Part shown: one piece after another, positions 15,521-23,623 of the stretch
How positions within the stretch are numbered: position 1 is the stretch's first letter
Layout of the letters: each line of letters starts with the position of its first letter
Assembly (NCBI GenBank): GCA_964495385.1
Contig: CAZBVO010000007.1
Coordinates: 5,625 to 69,624 of the forward strand
Source of the DNA: CAG-1138 sp964495385
GTDB lineage: Bacteria > Bacillota > Clostridia > Christensenellales > CAG-917
Direction: 5' to 3'
Length of the DNA stretch: 64,000 nt
The notes under the pieces: model-generated
What the model saw: the letters and a program-made list of their open reading frames with translations, nothing else
Databases searched by the model: none
Told to the model about the DNA's origin: nothing
Translations under genes and position numbers: made by a program

Positions 15521-17203
15521 CTAATGTTGTTTAATAATTCTTCTGACCACGTTCAACACTGCGTTGTATCTATCTTCCACTTCCGATTCCGTGACGCCGA
15601 ATAAACCTTCTTTTTTGATTCCGCCGTCCACGAAAACCGAATCAATTCCCTTTGTTGCAAAGCTTGTTGCGTCGGCATATCTTCGCTGTTCGACAACCTT
15701 TTCGACACTTAATCCGTTTTCTTTTAAAACATCAAATGCCGTTTCTGTCAATTTGTCGCTGTACACCAGGTTTAAAGCTTTATCCGATACGATAAGATCG
15801 CAATTGTTTTGCCTGAGTGCCGACACGTCCACAAACACCGGATTTATCAGCAAATTGTCCTTGCCGAGATGTTCGGCCAAAAACGCTTCGCTGCCTTTTG
15901 CCCCCGCATAGCTGCTTCCGAAAGCAACCACAACCAGTCTGACGTTTGACGGCAATTCCTCGCGATTTATTTTGACGTGCTGAACGGCCGCAAGCGTTAC
16001 CCCTAAGCCGCTTAAGGCGTTTTTGTTCATCCTTGCGCCGAGTTTGAAGTAGGTGACGTAAGTTGCCATATACGCCACGGCAACCGCAAGCGCAATAAAT
16101 CCGACAAGCATAACAATCGCCTTCGGCCCCGTTTTAAGGAATATGCACACCAGCGACAGCAGCGCAAGCAACAAATTGCAAGAAAGAAAGTACCACAACA
16201 TTAAATTGTGAAATCCCGGGTTGTTTTGCTTGGAAATCCACTTCGGAAGCTCCATTCGGCCGTAGTCGGTATCGTAGTGGCAACCCAAAACAACGGTTTT
16301 GTCAATCCTGCGGCCCTTTTCTTCGATAACGCTTACCACGTTGTAAGAAGTGCGTTTAGGGAACAGCCCCGAAAAATCGTTTCGGTTTTTGAAAACCTGC
16401 ACCCACAGCAGCAACGCAACCGCCGCAAACGACACAACCCCGAGAGGCGGCCATATACACGCCAACACAAACGCCAAAAGGCTTAATGCCGCAAAAACAG
16501 GCAAGCCTTGCGACGTCGAATAAGGCCTCACGTCAAAAGGTTCGAGGCGTGCGTATTCGCCTATTTCCTCTTCGATGACGTCACGGATGGCGGCCGCGGC
16601 ACGTTTTTCTTCGGTGCTTCCGGCATAGCGAGCCTTCCCTGCTTCTTCAACCTTTTCGGCAACTTTGCCGTAGATATACTTTGCTCGGTCGACGTCGGTC
16701 GAGCGTTCGCCGCGAATGCGGTTCAAAAAGCGTTCTTCGGCGGTCATAGGCCCGTCCGAAGGAACGTTGTGCGCCTGAGCCGTTTCGTTCTTCTCCGTGT
16801 CGATTTCGGCGGCCTGAACGACCTCGGAAGCTTTACTTTCTTCTTCAACCTCCGACTGCGTCGAACATTCTTCTTCCGAAGGAAGAACGTCTGCGGTTTT
16901 TAAGGCTTCGTTTACCTGGGCAAACACCTCCGACAAACCGTTCGGTCGATCTTGAATTTCGGCATCCTCTTGTTTCAAAAACTCGCACGCCAAAGCCTCG
17001 CCGTTTTGAGTTTTAGGCGTTTGGGCGCAAACCTCCTCGGTGCCGTTTTCCGAAATTTCGGCCGTAATTGCCGCCTCGCGGTTCAGGTCGGCCGGCTCGT
17101 CGTCGGACGGAAAATCCTCGGTCGACAAATCGACGTCGGTTACCATCACCGTGTCCGTTTCGCCGACGAGGGCATTATCTTTTTTGCGTTTAAAAAGTTT
17201 CAT
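15521..17203 (-). CDS. Membrane M28-like protein with a degraded active site
   Basis: A 560-residue protein in three parts: an acidic, disordered N-terminus (1-150), two membrane helices (about 235-270) and an M28 peptidase-like domain interrupted by two more helices (335-385). The first metal motif is intact (GCHYDTDYG, His309 and Asp311). The rest of the active site is not: the bridging-Asp region reads GARMNKNALSG, the Glu-Glu pair of FGAEExG is replaced in FGSSYAGAKGS (Ser431, Tyr432), and the final His position reads YADATSF. Peptidase activity is therefore unlikely. It begins 1 bp after cysS. Confidence 0.75.
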   Translation of the reverse strand: MKLFKRKKDNALVGETDTVMVTDVDLSTEDFPSDDEPADLNREAAITAEISENGTEEVCAQTPKTQNGEALACEFLKQEDAEIQDRPNGLSEVFAQVNEALKTADVLPSEEECSTQSEVEEESKASEVVQAAEIDTEKNETAQAHNVPSDGPMTAEERFLNRIRGERSTDVDRAKYIYGKVAEKVEEAGKARYAGSTEEKRAAAAIRDVIEEEIGEYARLEPFDVRPYSTSQGLPVFAALSLLAFVLACIWPPLGVVSFAAVALLLWVQVFKNRNDFSGLFPKRTSYNVVSVIEEKGRRIDKTVVLGCHYDTDYGRMELPKWISKQNNPGFHNLMLWYFLSCNLLLALLSLVCIFLKTGPKAIVMLVGFIALAVAVAYMATYVTYFKLGARMNKNALSGLGVTLAAVQHVKINREELPSNVRLVVVAFGSSYAGAKGSEAFLAEHLGKDNLLINPVFVDVSALRQNNCDLIVSDKALNLVYSDKLTETAFDVLKENGLSVEKVVEQRRYADATSFATKGIDSVFVDGGIKKEGLFGVTESEVEDRYNAVLNVVRRIIKQH

Positions 17204-17204
17204 C

Positions 17205-18620
17205 CTAATTCTTTTTTATGTCGTAGCCGCCCGGCACGTCGATAACCGTGTATCCGAGCGATGCGATTTTTGCTCTGATTTCGTCGGCCAGAGCGTAGTT
17301 TTTGGCTTTTTTGGCGGCAACTCTGCTTTCGGCCAAAGCGATTATTTCGTCCGGAGCGTCCGCCGTTTGAGGTTTTACCGCCTCTGGATGCTTTGCTTCG
17401 TAACGGGAGCAGAATTTTGCAGGAGCGGTTTTAAACAACCCCAACAGCGAGTAGGCCTGCTTCACTCCGTTTACGTCGGCCGCGGCCGAATTGTCGTTGG
17501 TCTTAACTTTTGCTTTGATTTTTTTGAAAATGCCGTACAAATCGCTTATTGCGAGGGCGGTGTTGAAGTCGTCGTCCATCGCGCGGCAAAATTCCTCGTC
17601 GACGGCGCCGTTTGCGTCGTCCGACTTAAGCCCTGCCTGTTCGACTTCCAGCATTGTTTTGTAAAAACCGTAAAGATGTTTTTCGGCGTTAGGGAACAAA
17701 TCGTCCATAACGTTGATGTCGCCGCGATAATTGGTTTGCAAAAGCGCAAATTTAATGGTTTCGGCATCGTACTCGGCCATCAGGTCGCCCAAAACGATGC
17801 TGTTGCCCAGCGACTTGCTCATCTTTTGGCCGTTCACCTTGATAAGGCCGTTGTGAATCCAATATTTTGCAAACTGTTTGCCCGTTAAGGCTTCGGTTTG
17901 CGCTATTTCGTTTTCGTGGTGAGGGAAAATAAGATCTCGACCGCCGCCGTGAATGTCTATCTGTTCGCCGAACGCCGCTCTGTTCATGGCCGAGCATTCG
18001 ATATGCCAGCCCGGACGGCCTTCGCCCCACGGAGAAGCCCAGCTTATTTCGCCTTCTTTTGCCGCCTTCCACAGCGCAAAATCCAACGGATTGCGTTTTT
18101 CTTCGTCGTTTTCGACTCTGACGCCGTTTAAGGCATCTTCCAAATTTCTGCCCGACAATTTGCCGTAATCGGCAAACTTTTCAACGGCAAAATAAACGTC
18201 GCCGTTAGGTGTCGGATAAGCATAACCCTTTTGTATAAGGGCCGAAACGAAATCGATGATGTTTTCGATGTTGCACGTCGCTTTAAGCCACACGTCCGGA
18301 TCGTCTATCTCGAGTTCGCGCATGACTTTGTCTATGCGCTTTATCATCATTGCCGCATATCTGTCGGCAGGGATGCCGGTCTCTTTGGACTTGGCAATTA
18401 TTTTGTCGTCCACGTCGGTGTAGTTGCGAGCGTAGGTAACGCGGTAACCCGATTTCAACAAATATTTTCGGATTATATCGTAAATAAGAGCCTGATAGGC
18501 ATGTCCGATATGCGCATCGCCCGACACGGTTATGCCGCAAGCGTACATCTTAACCTCGGGCGGATTCATAGGCTCGAAAATTTCTTTTTTTCTTGTAAGT
18601 GTGTTGTAAATTTTTAGCAT
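17205..18620 (-). CDS. cysS: Cysteinyl-tRNA synthetase
   Basis: A 471-residue class I synthetase of normal length that charges tRNA-Cys. The HIGH motif lies in GDAHIGHAYQALIYD and the KMSKS motif in KMSKSLGNSI. Zinc-binding residues are seen in MYACGIT, GWHIECSAM and HHENEIAQTE. The C-terminal DALR-like helical region ends with the small anticodon-binding tail (ASLGYTVIDVPGGYDI). It is 9 bp downstream of cysE, an arrangement also found in Bacillus, linking cysteine supply with cysteine charging. Confidence 0.97.
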   Translation of the reverse strand: MLKIYNTLTRKKEIFEPMNPPEVKMYACGITVSGDAHIGHAYQALIYDIIRKYLLKSGYRVTYARNYTDVDDKIIAKSKETGIPADRYAAMMIKRIDKVMRELEIDDPDVWLKATCNIENIIDFVSALIQKGYAYPTPNGDVYFAVEKFADYGKLSGRNLEDALNGVRVENDEEKRNPLDFALWKAAKEGEISWASPWGEGRPGWHIECSAMNRAAFGEQIDIHGGGRDLIFPHHENEIAQTEALTGKQFAKYWIHNGLIKVNGQKMSKSLGNSIVLGDLMAEYDAETIKFALLQTNYRGDINVMDDLFPNAEKHLYGFYKTMLEVEQAGLKSDDANGAVDEEFCRAMDDDFNTALAISDLYGIFKKIKAKVKTNDNSAAADVNGVKQAYSLLGLFKTAPAKFCSRYEAKHPEAVKPQTADAPDEIIALAESRVAAKKAKNYALADEIRAKIASLGYTVIDVPGGYDIKKN

Positions 18621-18629
18621 TGTTGCCTC

Positions 18630-19331
18630 TTAGTTTTGTTGATTTTTGTCGTCTTTAAGTGAGCTTTGAACGTTCAGTTCGTCCACCGAAAGTGAATAAC
18701 GACAGGTTTTTATGCCCAATTTGTCTTCTAAAGCGGCTATTCTGTCATTAAGCCGCTTAAATTCTTCCAATATCGGGTCCGGCAGCCTGACCTGATCCAT
18801 ATCGTCGACACGCTTGCCGTTTTGCCTGACTATGCGCCCCGGCACTCCCACCACTGTCGAATAAGGCGGTACGTTTTTCAAAACAACGCTTCCTGCCCCG
18901 ACCTTGCTGCCTTTTCCTATAACGACGGGGCCCAAAATTTTTGCCCCGGCCGAAATCATAACGTCGTCGCAAACGGTCGGATGTCGTTTCCCGGTGTGTT
19001 TTCCGGTACCGCCCAAAGTTACGCCTTGATAGAGGGTTACGTTGTCGCCCACCACGGCCGTTTCGCCGATGACCACACCTGCACCGTGATCGATAAACAC
19101 GCCTCTGCCGATTTTGGCCGCAGGGTGAATTTCGACCGCCCAACGCCTGCGTGCAACGGCGGAAACCATCCTGGCCGCCGCCTTAAAGCCTTTTCGGTAC
19201 AAAGCGTGCGCAATGCGATAGTTCATAAGCGCCCTAAAACCCGGATAGGTCCAAAACGTCGTCCACTTGCTTGTGGCGGCAGGATCCTTGTCGATGATGA
19301 CCTGAAGGTCTTGTTTTAAACTTTCGAACAT
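18630..19331 (-). CDS. cysE: Serine O-acetyltransferase
   Basis: A 233-residue enzyme making O-acetylserine from serine and acetyl-CoA, the first step of cysteine synthesis. The N-terminal helical part has SKWTTFWTYPGFRALMNYRIAHALYRKG. The left-handed beta-helix follows with IHPAAKIGRGVFIDHG, the catalytic region GVTLGGTGKHTGKRHPTVCDD and GAGSVVLKNVPPYSTVVGVPGRIV. The C-terminus extends about 40 residues beyond the helix. The ATG has no clear Shine-Dalgarno site. No cysK is seen nearby. Confidence 0.95.
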   Translation of the reverse strand: MFESLKQDLQVIIDKDPAATSKWTTFWTYPGFRALMNYRIAHALYRKGFKAAARMVSAVARRRWAVEIHPAAKIGRGVFIDHGAGVVIGETAVVGDNVTLYQGVTLGGTGKHTGKRHPTVCDDVMISAGAKILGPVVIGKGSKVGAGSVVLKNVPPYSTVVGVPGRIVRQNGKRVDDMDQVRLPDPILEEFKRLNDRIAALEDKLGIKTCRYSLSVDELNVQSSLKDDKNQQN

Positions 19332-19346
19332 AGTTTCAATTTATGT

Positions 19347-19378
19347 CATAGGGGCGGTTTTTGACCGCCCCGCATGAA
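19347..19378 (-). terminator. Strong hairpin between the repeat protein and cysE
   Basis: GGGGCGGT and ACCGCCCC pair around a 5-nt loop, with extra pairing in the flanking TCAT/ATGA. No T run follows, so read-through into cysE is possible. Confidence 0.55.
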
Positions 19379-19381
19379 ATT

Positions 19382-22300
19382 TTAAGTTGTCGGAGTGCTC
19401 GAAGTGAAGGTTGTAGGATCAAAATAAATTCCGCCGTTTTGAACCTTGATGCCGTTGAGGAAGTCCAGAACGGTCAATTCACGCCCTGCCGCCGTTTCGT
19501 AAAGCTCGATGGTTGCCTGCAAATCGGCATCCATGGTTGCTCCGGACCAAGTGTACAACTTGATTATTGACGAATTTTTCAAAGTATTGGTCGCGTCTTC
19601 TTCGATGCTGGTCAAAGTTGAATCCTTAAGTGCGTACAGCAAACTGTTGGTGTCGGTCGGATTGACAAGTTCGCCGATGGTCATATTGTTGATTATTTCC
19701 GTCGCTTCGGTGCTGAGGTTACCCACTTTTACGTCCTTAAGTTTTTGCAAAACGACGTGTGCCGAGCTGTCGATGGTGATAAGTTCGCCCAAAGTGCTGT
19801 CGTTGATTGCCGTGTTGATTTCGGTGGACAGATTTTTGATTTTTACGTCCTTAACCTTTTTGAGAACGACGTTTGAATCGTCCGAAATTGTCACCATTTC
19901 CGACAGACGGGTTTCGTCGACTGCCAATTCGATGTGGCTCGGGATGTTTTGAACGCTGACGGTTGCAAGTTTTTTCAAAACCGCGTTTGCGCCGCCCTCG
20001 TACACTCTTTCGTAGAATATGGTTACGTCTGCATCGGCAGAGGCGTCGTATTGCAGGAACATATCGTTTTTGTAAACGAACAAGTCTGCTTTTTCGGCAT
20101 CCGTTGCCGGGACCTTTTCGACAAACACGTCACCGTTTATGACCATTGCGTCCGAAAGCGGCATGCTGTCGACAATGCTTTGCATATCGTCTGCCATGCT
20201 TCCGACTTTCTTGTCGGCAAGCGAGGCGATTGCGGCATTGGATGCGGCACGGACGAGGTGGTATCTGGTTCCCGTGGTTACGCCGTCTTTGTATTTGACC
20301 ATAACGCTGACGGTGCCGTCGGCATTGTGCATAAGTTCGTAAGTGCCCTTATATTTTGCAGTTGCTTCCGCTTCGTCGGCAACTCTGGCAAATTCGACGT
20401 ATTCTCCGCCCTCGTCGAGCGCGAACACGCTTTCTACGGTGATGTCGATAAGTTCGCCGATGTAAGTGTTGTCGATTGCTTTGTCTATTGCGGTGCCGAG
20501 GTCTTTAACTTTGACGGTGGCAATACGTTTGATTACGGCGTTCGACGTACCTTTGTATCTGCGCATGTAAACGTTTGTGACGGAAGCATGTTTGGTTGCG
20601 TCGTAAGGAATAAGCATATCGCCGTCTTTGACGAAGTACTCGTCGTCGGTGCTGCTGTTGTAAGTTGTCGCCTCGAAGATATCGCCGTCGATGTCCATAA
20701 CTTCGCCGAGAACAAGCTCGTCGATAACACTGCCTGCCTGCGTTGCGATTTCGCTGATTTTTACGTTTGCAAGTGCCGCAAACACAGGGTTGGAAGCCTC
20801 TTTCGTGCAAACGAACAGTTCTTTATGTTGATTGTAACCGTCGTTTATGATTGTTCCGTTTTCGTCGTACACCGCTTTAACGAGCGCAATCCATTTGTTG
20901 CCCGTTTGAGTCTCGTCGTACATAAAGTAACATGTGCCGACGTAATACGCTTTTGCCGTTTCGTAATCAGGCGAAGAACCTGCTTCGATGTAAATTTCTT
21001 CCTTTGAGGCAACGGCTGCACGAGCTTTGCTCGATTCGCTTTCCTTGCCCAGCGAACGGCAGGTGCTGTATTCGACTATGTCAACAACGTCGCCCAAAAC
21101 CAAATCGTCAAATGCCGTGGCCAGCTCGGAAATTTTGGTGTCTTGAAGTTTGATGAACACCTTGTTGGACTTTTCGTGAACCACGTCGCCCGTCGTCGAA
21201 TCGACCACGTCTTCCTCGTAAATGTCCACTACGTCCTTCAAAACCAAATCGTCGAAGGCGTCGGCAAGTTCGGTAACCTTGGTATCTTTAAGTTTTATCA
21301 AAACGCCGTGAGATTTTTCATGAATTACGTCGCCGGTATCCGGGTCGACAACGTCTTGCTCGTAGACGTCGACTACGTCTTTCAATACCAAATCGTCAAA
21401 AGAGTCGGCAAGTTCGGTGATTTTGGTGTCTTTAAACTTAATCAGAACGTTAGGGGATTTCTCGTGGATGACGTCGCCCGTCGTCGGATCGATAACGTCT
21501 TCTTCATAAATGTCAACCACGTCTTTCAATACCAAATCGTCGAAAGAATCGACCAATTCGGTGATTTTGGTGTCTTTAAACTTAATCAATACGCTTGGCG
21601 ATTTTTCGTGAATGACGTCGCCCGTTACCGGATCGACTTCGTCTTGTTCATAAATGTCGATTACTTCGCCCAAAGTGATTGTATCGAATTTGTCGGCAAG
21701 TTCGCCGATTGTGGTGTCCTTGAAGTTTTCAAGGATGCCCGTCATGTGCTCTTCGCCCAAAATTGCGGAGATTTTGATATCGTTGAGAAGGTCGGTAAAG
21801 TCGCCCGACGAAAGCTGGGTGAGAGTCAACGGACTGAGGATGTTCAAAATGCTGTCGCCTGCGTGAACTCTGACGTAAACGTCGTCGATATTGGCCGAAG
21901 TAACAGCCGTTTCGCCGCCTTCCAAAACCTTAAGCGAATAGGTGGTTTTGTCGCCGTCAACGGTTGCGGTGACTACGTAGTAGTCATCAACAAGCGCCGG
22001 AGTGCCGCCCTCGACGTATTTGCCGAGATGCTTTGCTTCCCACTTGTACAATGCACTGTTGTGAGCGGCATCGGAAGTGTAAAGTCCGCTGTCGGCGTTT
22101 AAGGTAAGCTTGCCGATGTCGGTCGGTTTGCCGTCTTTAAAGCCGTTGCCGTACTCGATAAGTTCGGCAGGAGCGGCCGAGGTTTGCAAATCGGTGTACT
22201 TAACAAAGGAATCGCGGTTTGCCTTCATAAGTTTGCCGATTTCCATAACTTCCACTTCGTCCATCAATTTGCCGATAGGCACGTCGATGAGCGCAGACAG

Positions 22301-23212
22301 CAAATTGTCGGAATCGATAAGAGTGATGCCCGTCATGTCCTGCACGTCGGCAATGCTCTTTTTCTCGATATTGTTGACCACGTCCATTATGGTGTCAACC
22401 ATAACAAGCACAGGCAAATAGCTTCCTTCCGCTATCACTTTGATGTCCTTGATGCTTGTTGCGCCGGTGATTTGCGCCACAAGGTCGATGTTGACAATGT
22501 CCAAAAGCGAGGTTATGTCGGAAGTAATGGTGGAAAGCGGAGTGTTGAGCAACGCTTCCTTTGCGTTTTTATTGACAAGATAGTAGTCGCCGTCGGCGGT
22601 TGTAACGAGTTCGCCGTTTACCACGCCGCAACGCTCGGTAACGTCGTTGCCCTTATAGGTCAACACTGCTTTGCCGTCGGAACCTTTGCGCACGTTGTAA
22701 ATGCTGCCAAAAGGCACCTGCTGATATGCGGTAACGGCGGCGGTTTCGGAATCGGTCATTGCGACAACTCGCTCGAAAGTTTTCGTTTCGGCGTTGAAAA
22801 CGTATCTGTCCAACGAATCTGCGCTAACTTCGCCTTCGCTGTCGAATGCGATGGCGGAAACGTCCTCGACCTTAACGTAAACGTCGTTTCCGTCAATGGC
22901 AATGTTCAGTTTGTCTTCCAACAAACCGACAAGGTCAAGCCCGAATTTTTCCTGTAAAGCAGCAATGGACGGATCCTTACCGTCGGAAAACATCTCCTTT
23001 GCCGTATTGAAAACATCGTAAAGCGACATACCGCCGATGGCCGCGCCGTCGGTGTATTTCGTGTCACTTTTGTTGACTGCATTTTCAATGCTGGATATCT
23101 TGGTTTGTGTGGCAACCACGTAAACGGTGCCGAACACCGCTCCGAACACGAACACTATGCCCATAACGAAGCCGACCACAAAAGACAAAAACTTGCCTCC
23201 GCAACCTTTCAT
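19382..23212 (-). CDS. Very long repeat-containing membrane-anchored protein, function unknown
   Basis: A 1276-residue protein. Residues 8-36 form one N-terminal membrane helix or uncleaved signal (FLSFVVGFVMGIVFVFGAVF); the rest is acidic and probably extracellular. The bulk consists of degenerate helical repeats with the pattern VKIKNLSTEINTAINDSTLGELI. Four copies of a near-identical 48-residue unit (ITELxDxFDDLVLKDVVDIYEE...GDVIHEKS) lie in the middle. There is no sorting motif, catalytic motif or known binding domain. The start at 23212 follows AAGGAGG; an upstream ATG is too close to that site. Expression is from a good sigma-A-type promoter. Confidence 0.85.
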   Translation of the reverse strand: MKGCGGKFLSFVVGFVMGIVFVFGAVFGTVYVVATQTKISSIENAVNKSDTKYTDGAAIGGMSLYDVFNTAKEMFSDGKDPSIAALQEKFGLDLVGLLEDKLNIAIDGNDVYVKVEDVSAIAFDSEGEVSADSLDRYVFNAETKTFERVVAMTDSETAAVTAYQQVPFGSIYNVRKGSDGKAVLTYKGNDVTERCGVVNGELVTTADGDYYLVNKNAKEALLNTPLSTITSDITSLLDIVNIDLVAQITGATSIKDIKVIAEGSYLPVLVMVDTIMDVVNNIEKKSIADVQDMTGITLIDSDNLLSALIDVPIGKLMDEVEVMEIGKLMKANRDSFVKYTDLQTSAAPAELIEYGNGFKDGKPTDIGKLTLNADSGLYTSDAAHNSALYKWEAKHLGKYVEGGTPALVDDYYVVTATVDGDKTTYSLKVLEGGETAVTSANIDDVYVRVHAGDSILNILSPLTLTQLSSGDFTDLLNDIKISAILGEEHMTGILENFKDTTIGELADKFDTITLGEVIDIYEQDEVDPVTGDVIHEKSPSVLIKFKDTKITELVDSFDDLVLKDVVDIYEEDVIDPTTGDVIHEKSPNVLIKFKDTKITELADSFDDLVLKDVVDVYEQDVVDPDTGDVIHEKSHGVLIKLKDTKVTELADAFDDLVLKDVVDIYEEDVVDSTTGDVVHEKSNKVFIKLQDTKISELATAFDDLVLGDVVDIVEYSTCRSLGKESESSKARAAVASKEEIYIEAGSSPDYETAKAYYVGTCYFMYDETQTGNKWIALVKAVYDENGTIINDGYNQHKELFVCTKEASNPVFAALANVKISEIATQAGSVIDELVLGEVMDIDGDIFEATTYNSSTDDEYFVKDGDMLIPYDATKHASVTNVYMRRYKGTSNAVIKRIATVKVKDLGTAIDKAIDNTYIGELIDITVESVFALDEGGEYVEFARVADEAEATAKYKGTYELMHNADGTVSVMVKYKDGVTTGTRYHLVRAASNAAIASLADKKVGSMADDMQSIVDSMPLSDAMVINGDVFVEKVPATDAEKADLFVYKNDMFLQYDASADADVTIFYERVYEGGANAVLKKLATVSVQNIPSHIELAVDETRLSEMVTISDDSNVVLKKVKDVKIKNLSTEINTAINDSTLGELITIDSSAHVVLQKLKDVKVGNLSTEATEIINNMTIGELVNPTDTNSLLYALKDSTLTSIEEDATNTLKNSSIIKLYTWSGATMDADLQATIELYETAAGRELTVLDFLNGIKVQNGGIYFDPTTFTSSTPTT
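21112..21687 (-). repeat. Four tandem 144-bp repeats in the long surface protein
   Basis: The landmark ACGTCGCC recurs at 21183, 21327, 21471 and 21615, exactly 144 bp apart each time, with strong similarity across the unit. Each unit encodes 48 residues. The copies vary by substitutions only; the reading frame is kept. Boundaries are approximate. Confidence 0.9.
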
Positions 23213-23271
23213 ATCATATCCTCCTTGGGTCGCGCGCATCAGCGCACGGGAATTTTATAGTTATTTACTAT

Positions 23272-23300
23272 ATCATACACTAAACATATCCATTTTGCAA
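23272..23300 (-). promoter_or_regulatory. Promoter of the long repeat protein
   Basis: On the minus strand, TTGCAA (23300-23295) and TATGAT (23277-23272) are 17 bp apart, about 60 bp before the start codon. Confidence 0.75.
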
Positions 23301-23575
23301 GGATTTTGCGGATTTTAGCATTTATTTTCCTAAAAGGAAAATTTTGGACAAAAACCAAACAACGCAAGTTTGAACGCTGTTTTGTTTTCAAAAAGCAAAG
23401 CCGACCGCCGTTTTTTATGGCGCAAAAATCTCGGCGTTTCCCGTTTTTTTCCGTCCGACTTCAATCGGCGGCAAAAAGCCTGCCCCCAAAAAGCTTGCCC
23501 GACCTTGTCGTCGCAGTATGCCGCCGGACTGCATAAAACAAAAAACAAACTGTAAACGTTTTGCTGTTATACGAC
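23301..23575. other. Intergenic stretch without a gene
   Basis: The gap between the repeat protein promoter and the ftsH terminator. A small 7-bp inverted repeat (ATTTTCC, TAAAA, GGAAAAT at 23324-23342) is the only structure seen. Short open frames have no ribosome binding site. Confidence 0.6.
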
Positions 23576-23603
23576 AAAAGCGCACGTTTAACGTGCGCTT
23601 TTT
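23576..23603 (-). terminator. Terminator after ftsH
   Basis: AAAAGCGCACGT, TTA and ACGTGCGCTTTT form a 12-bp stem with T runs on both sides; it sits about 20 bp past the ftsH stop. Confidence 0.85.
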
Positions 23604-23623
23604 GTAAATAAACGTTGTTTTTG

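Noticed and set aside
17205..19381. T-box leader for cysE-cysS
   Set aside because: The gap upstream of cysE is about 50 bp and holds only a GC-rich hairpin.
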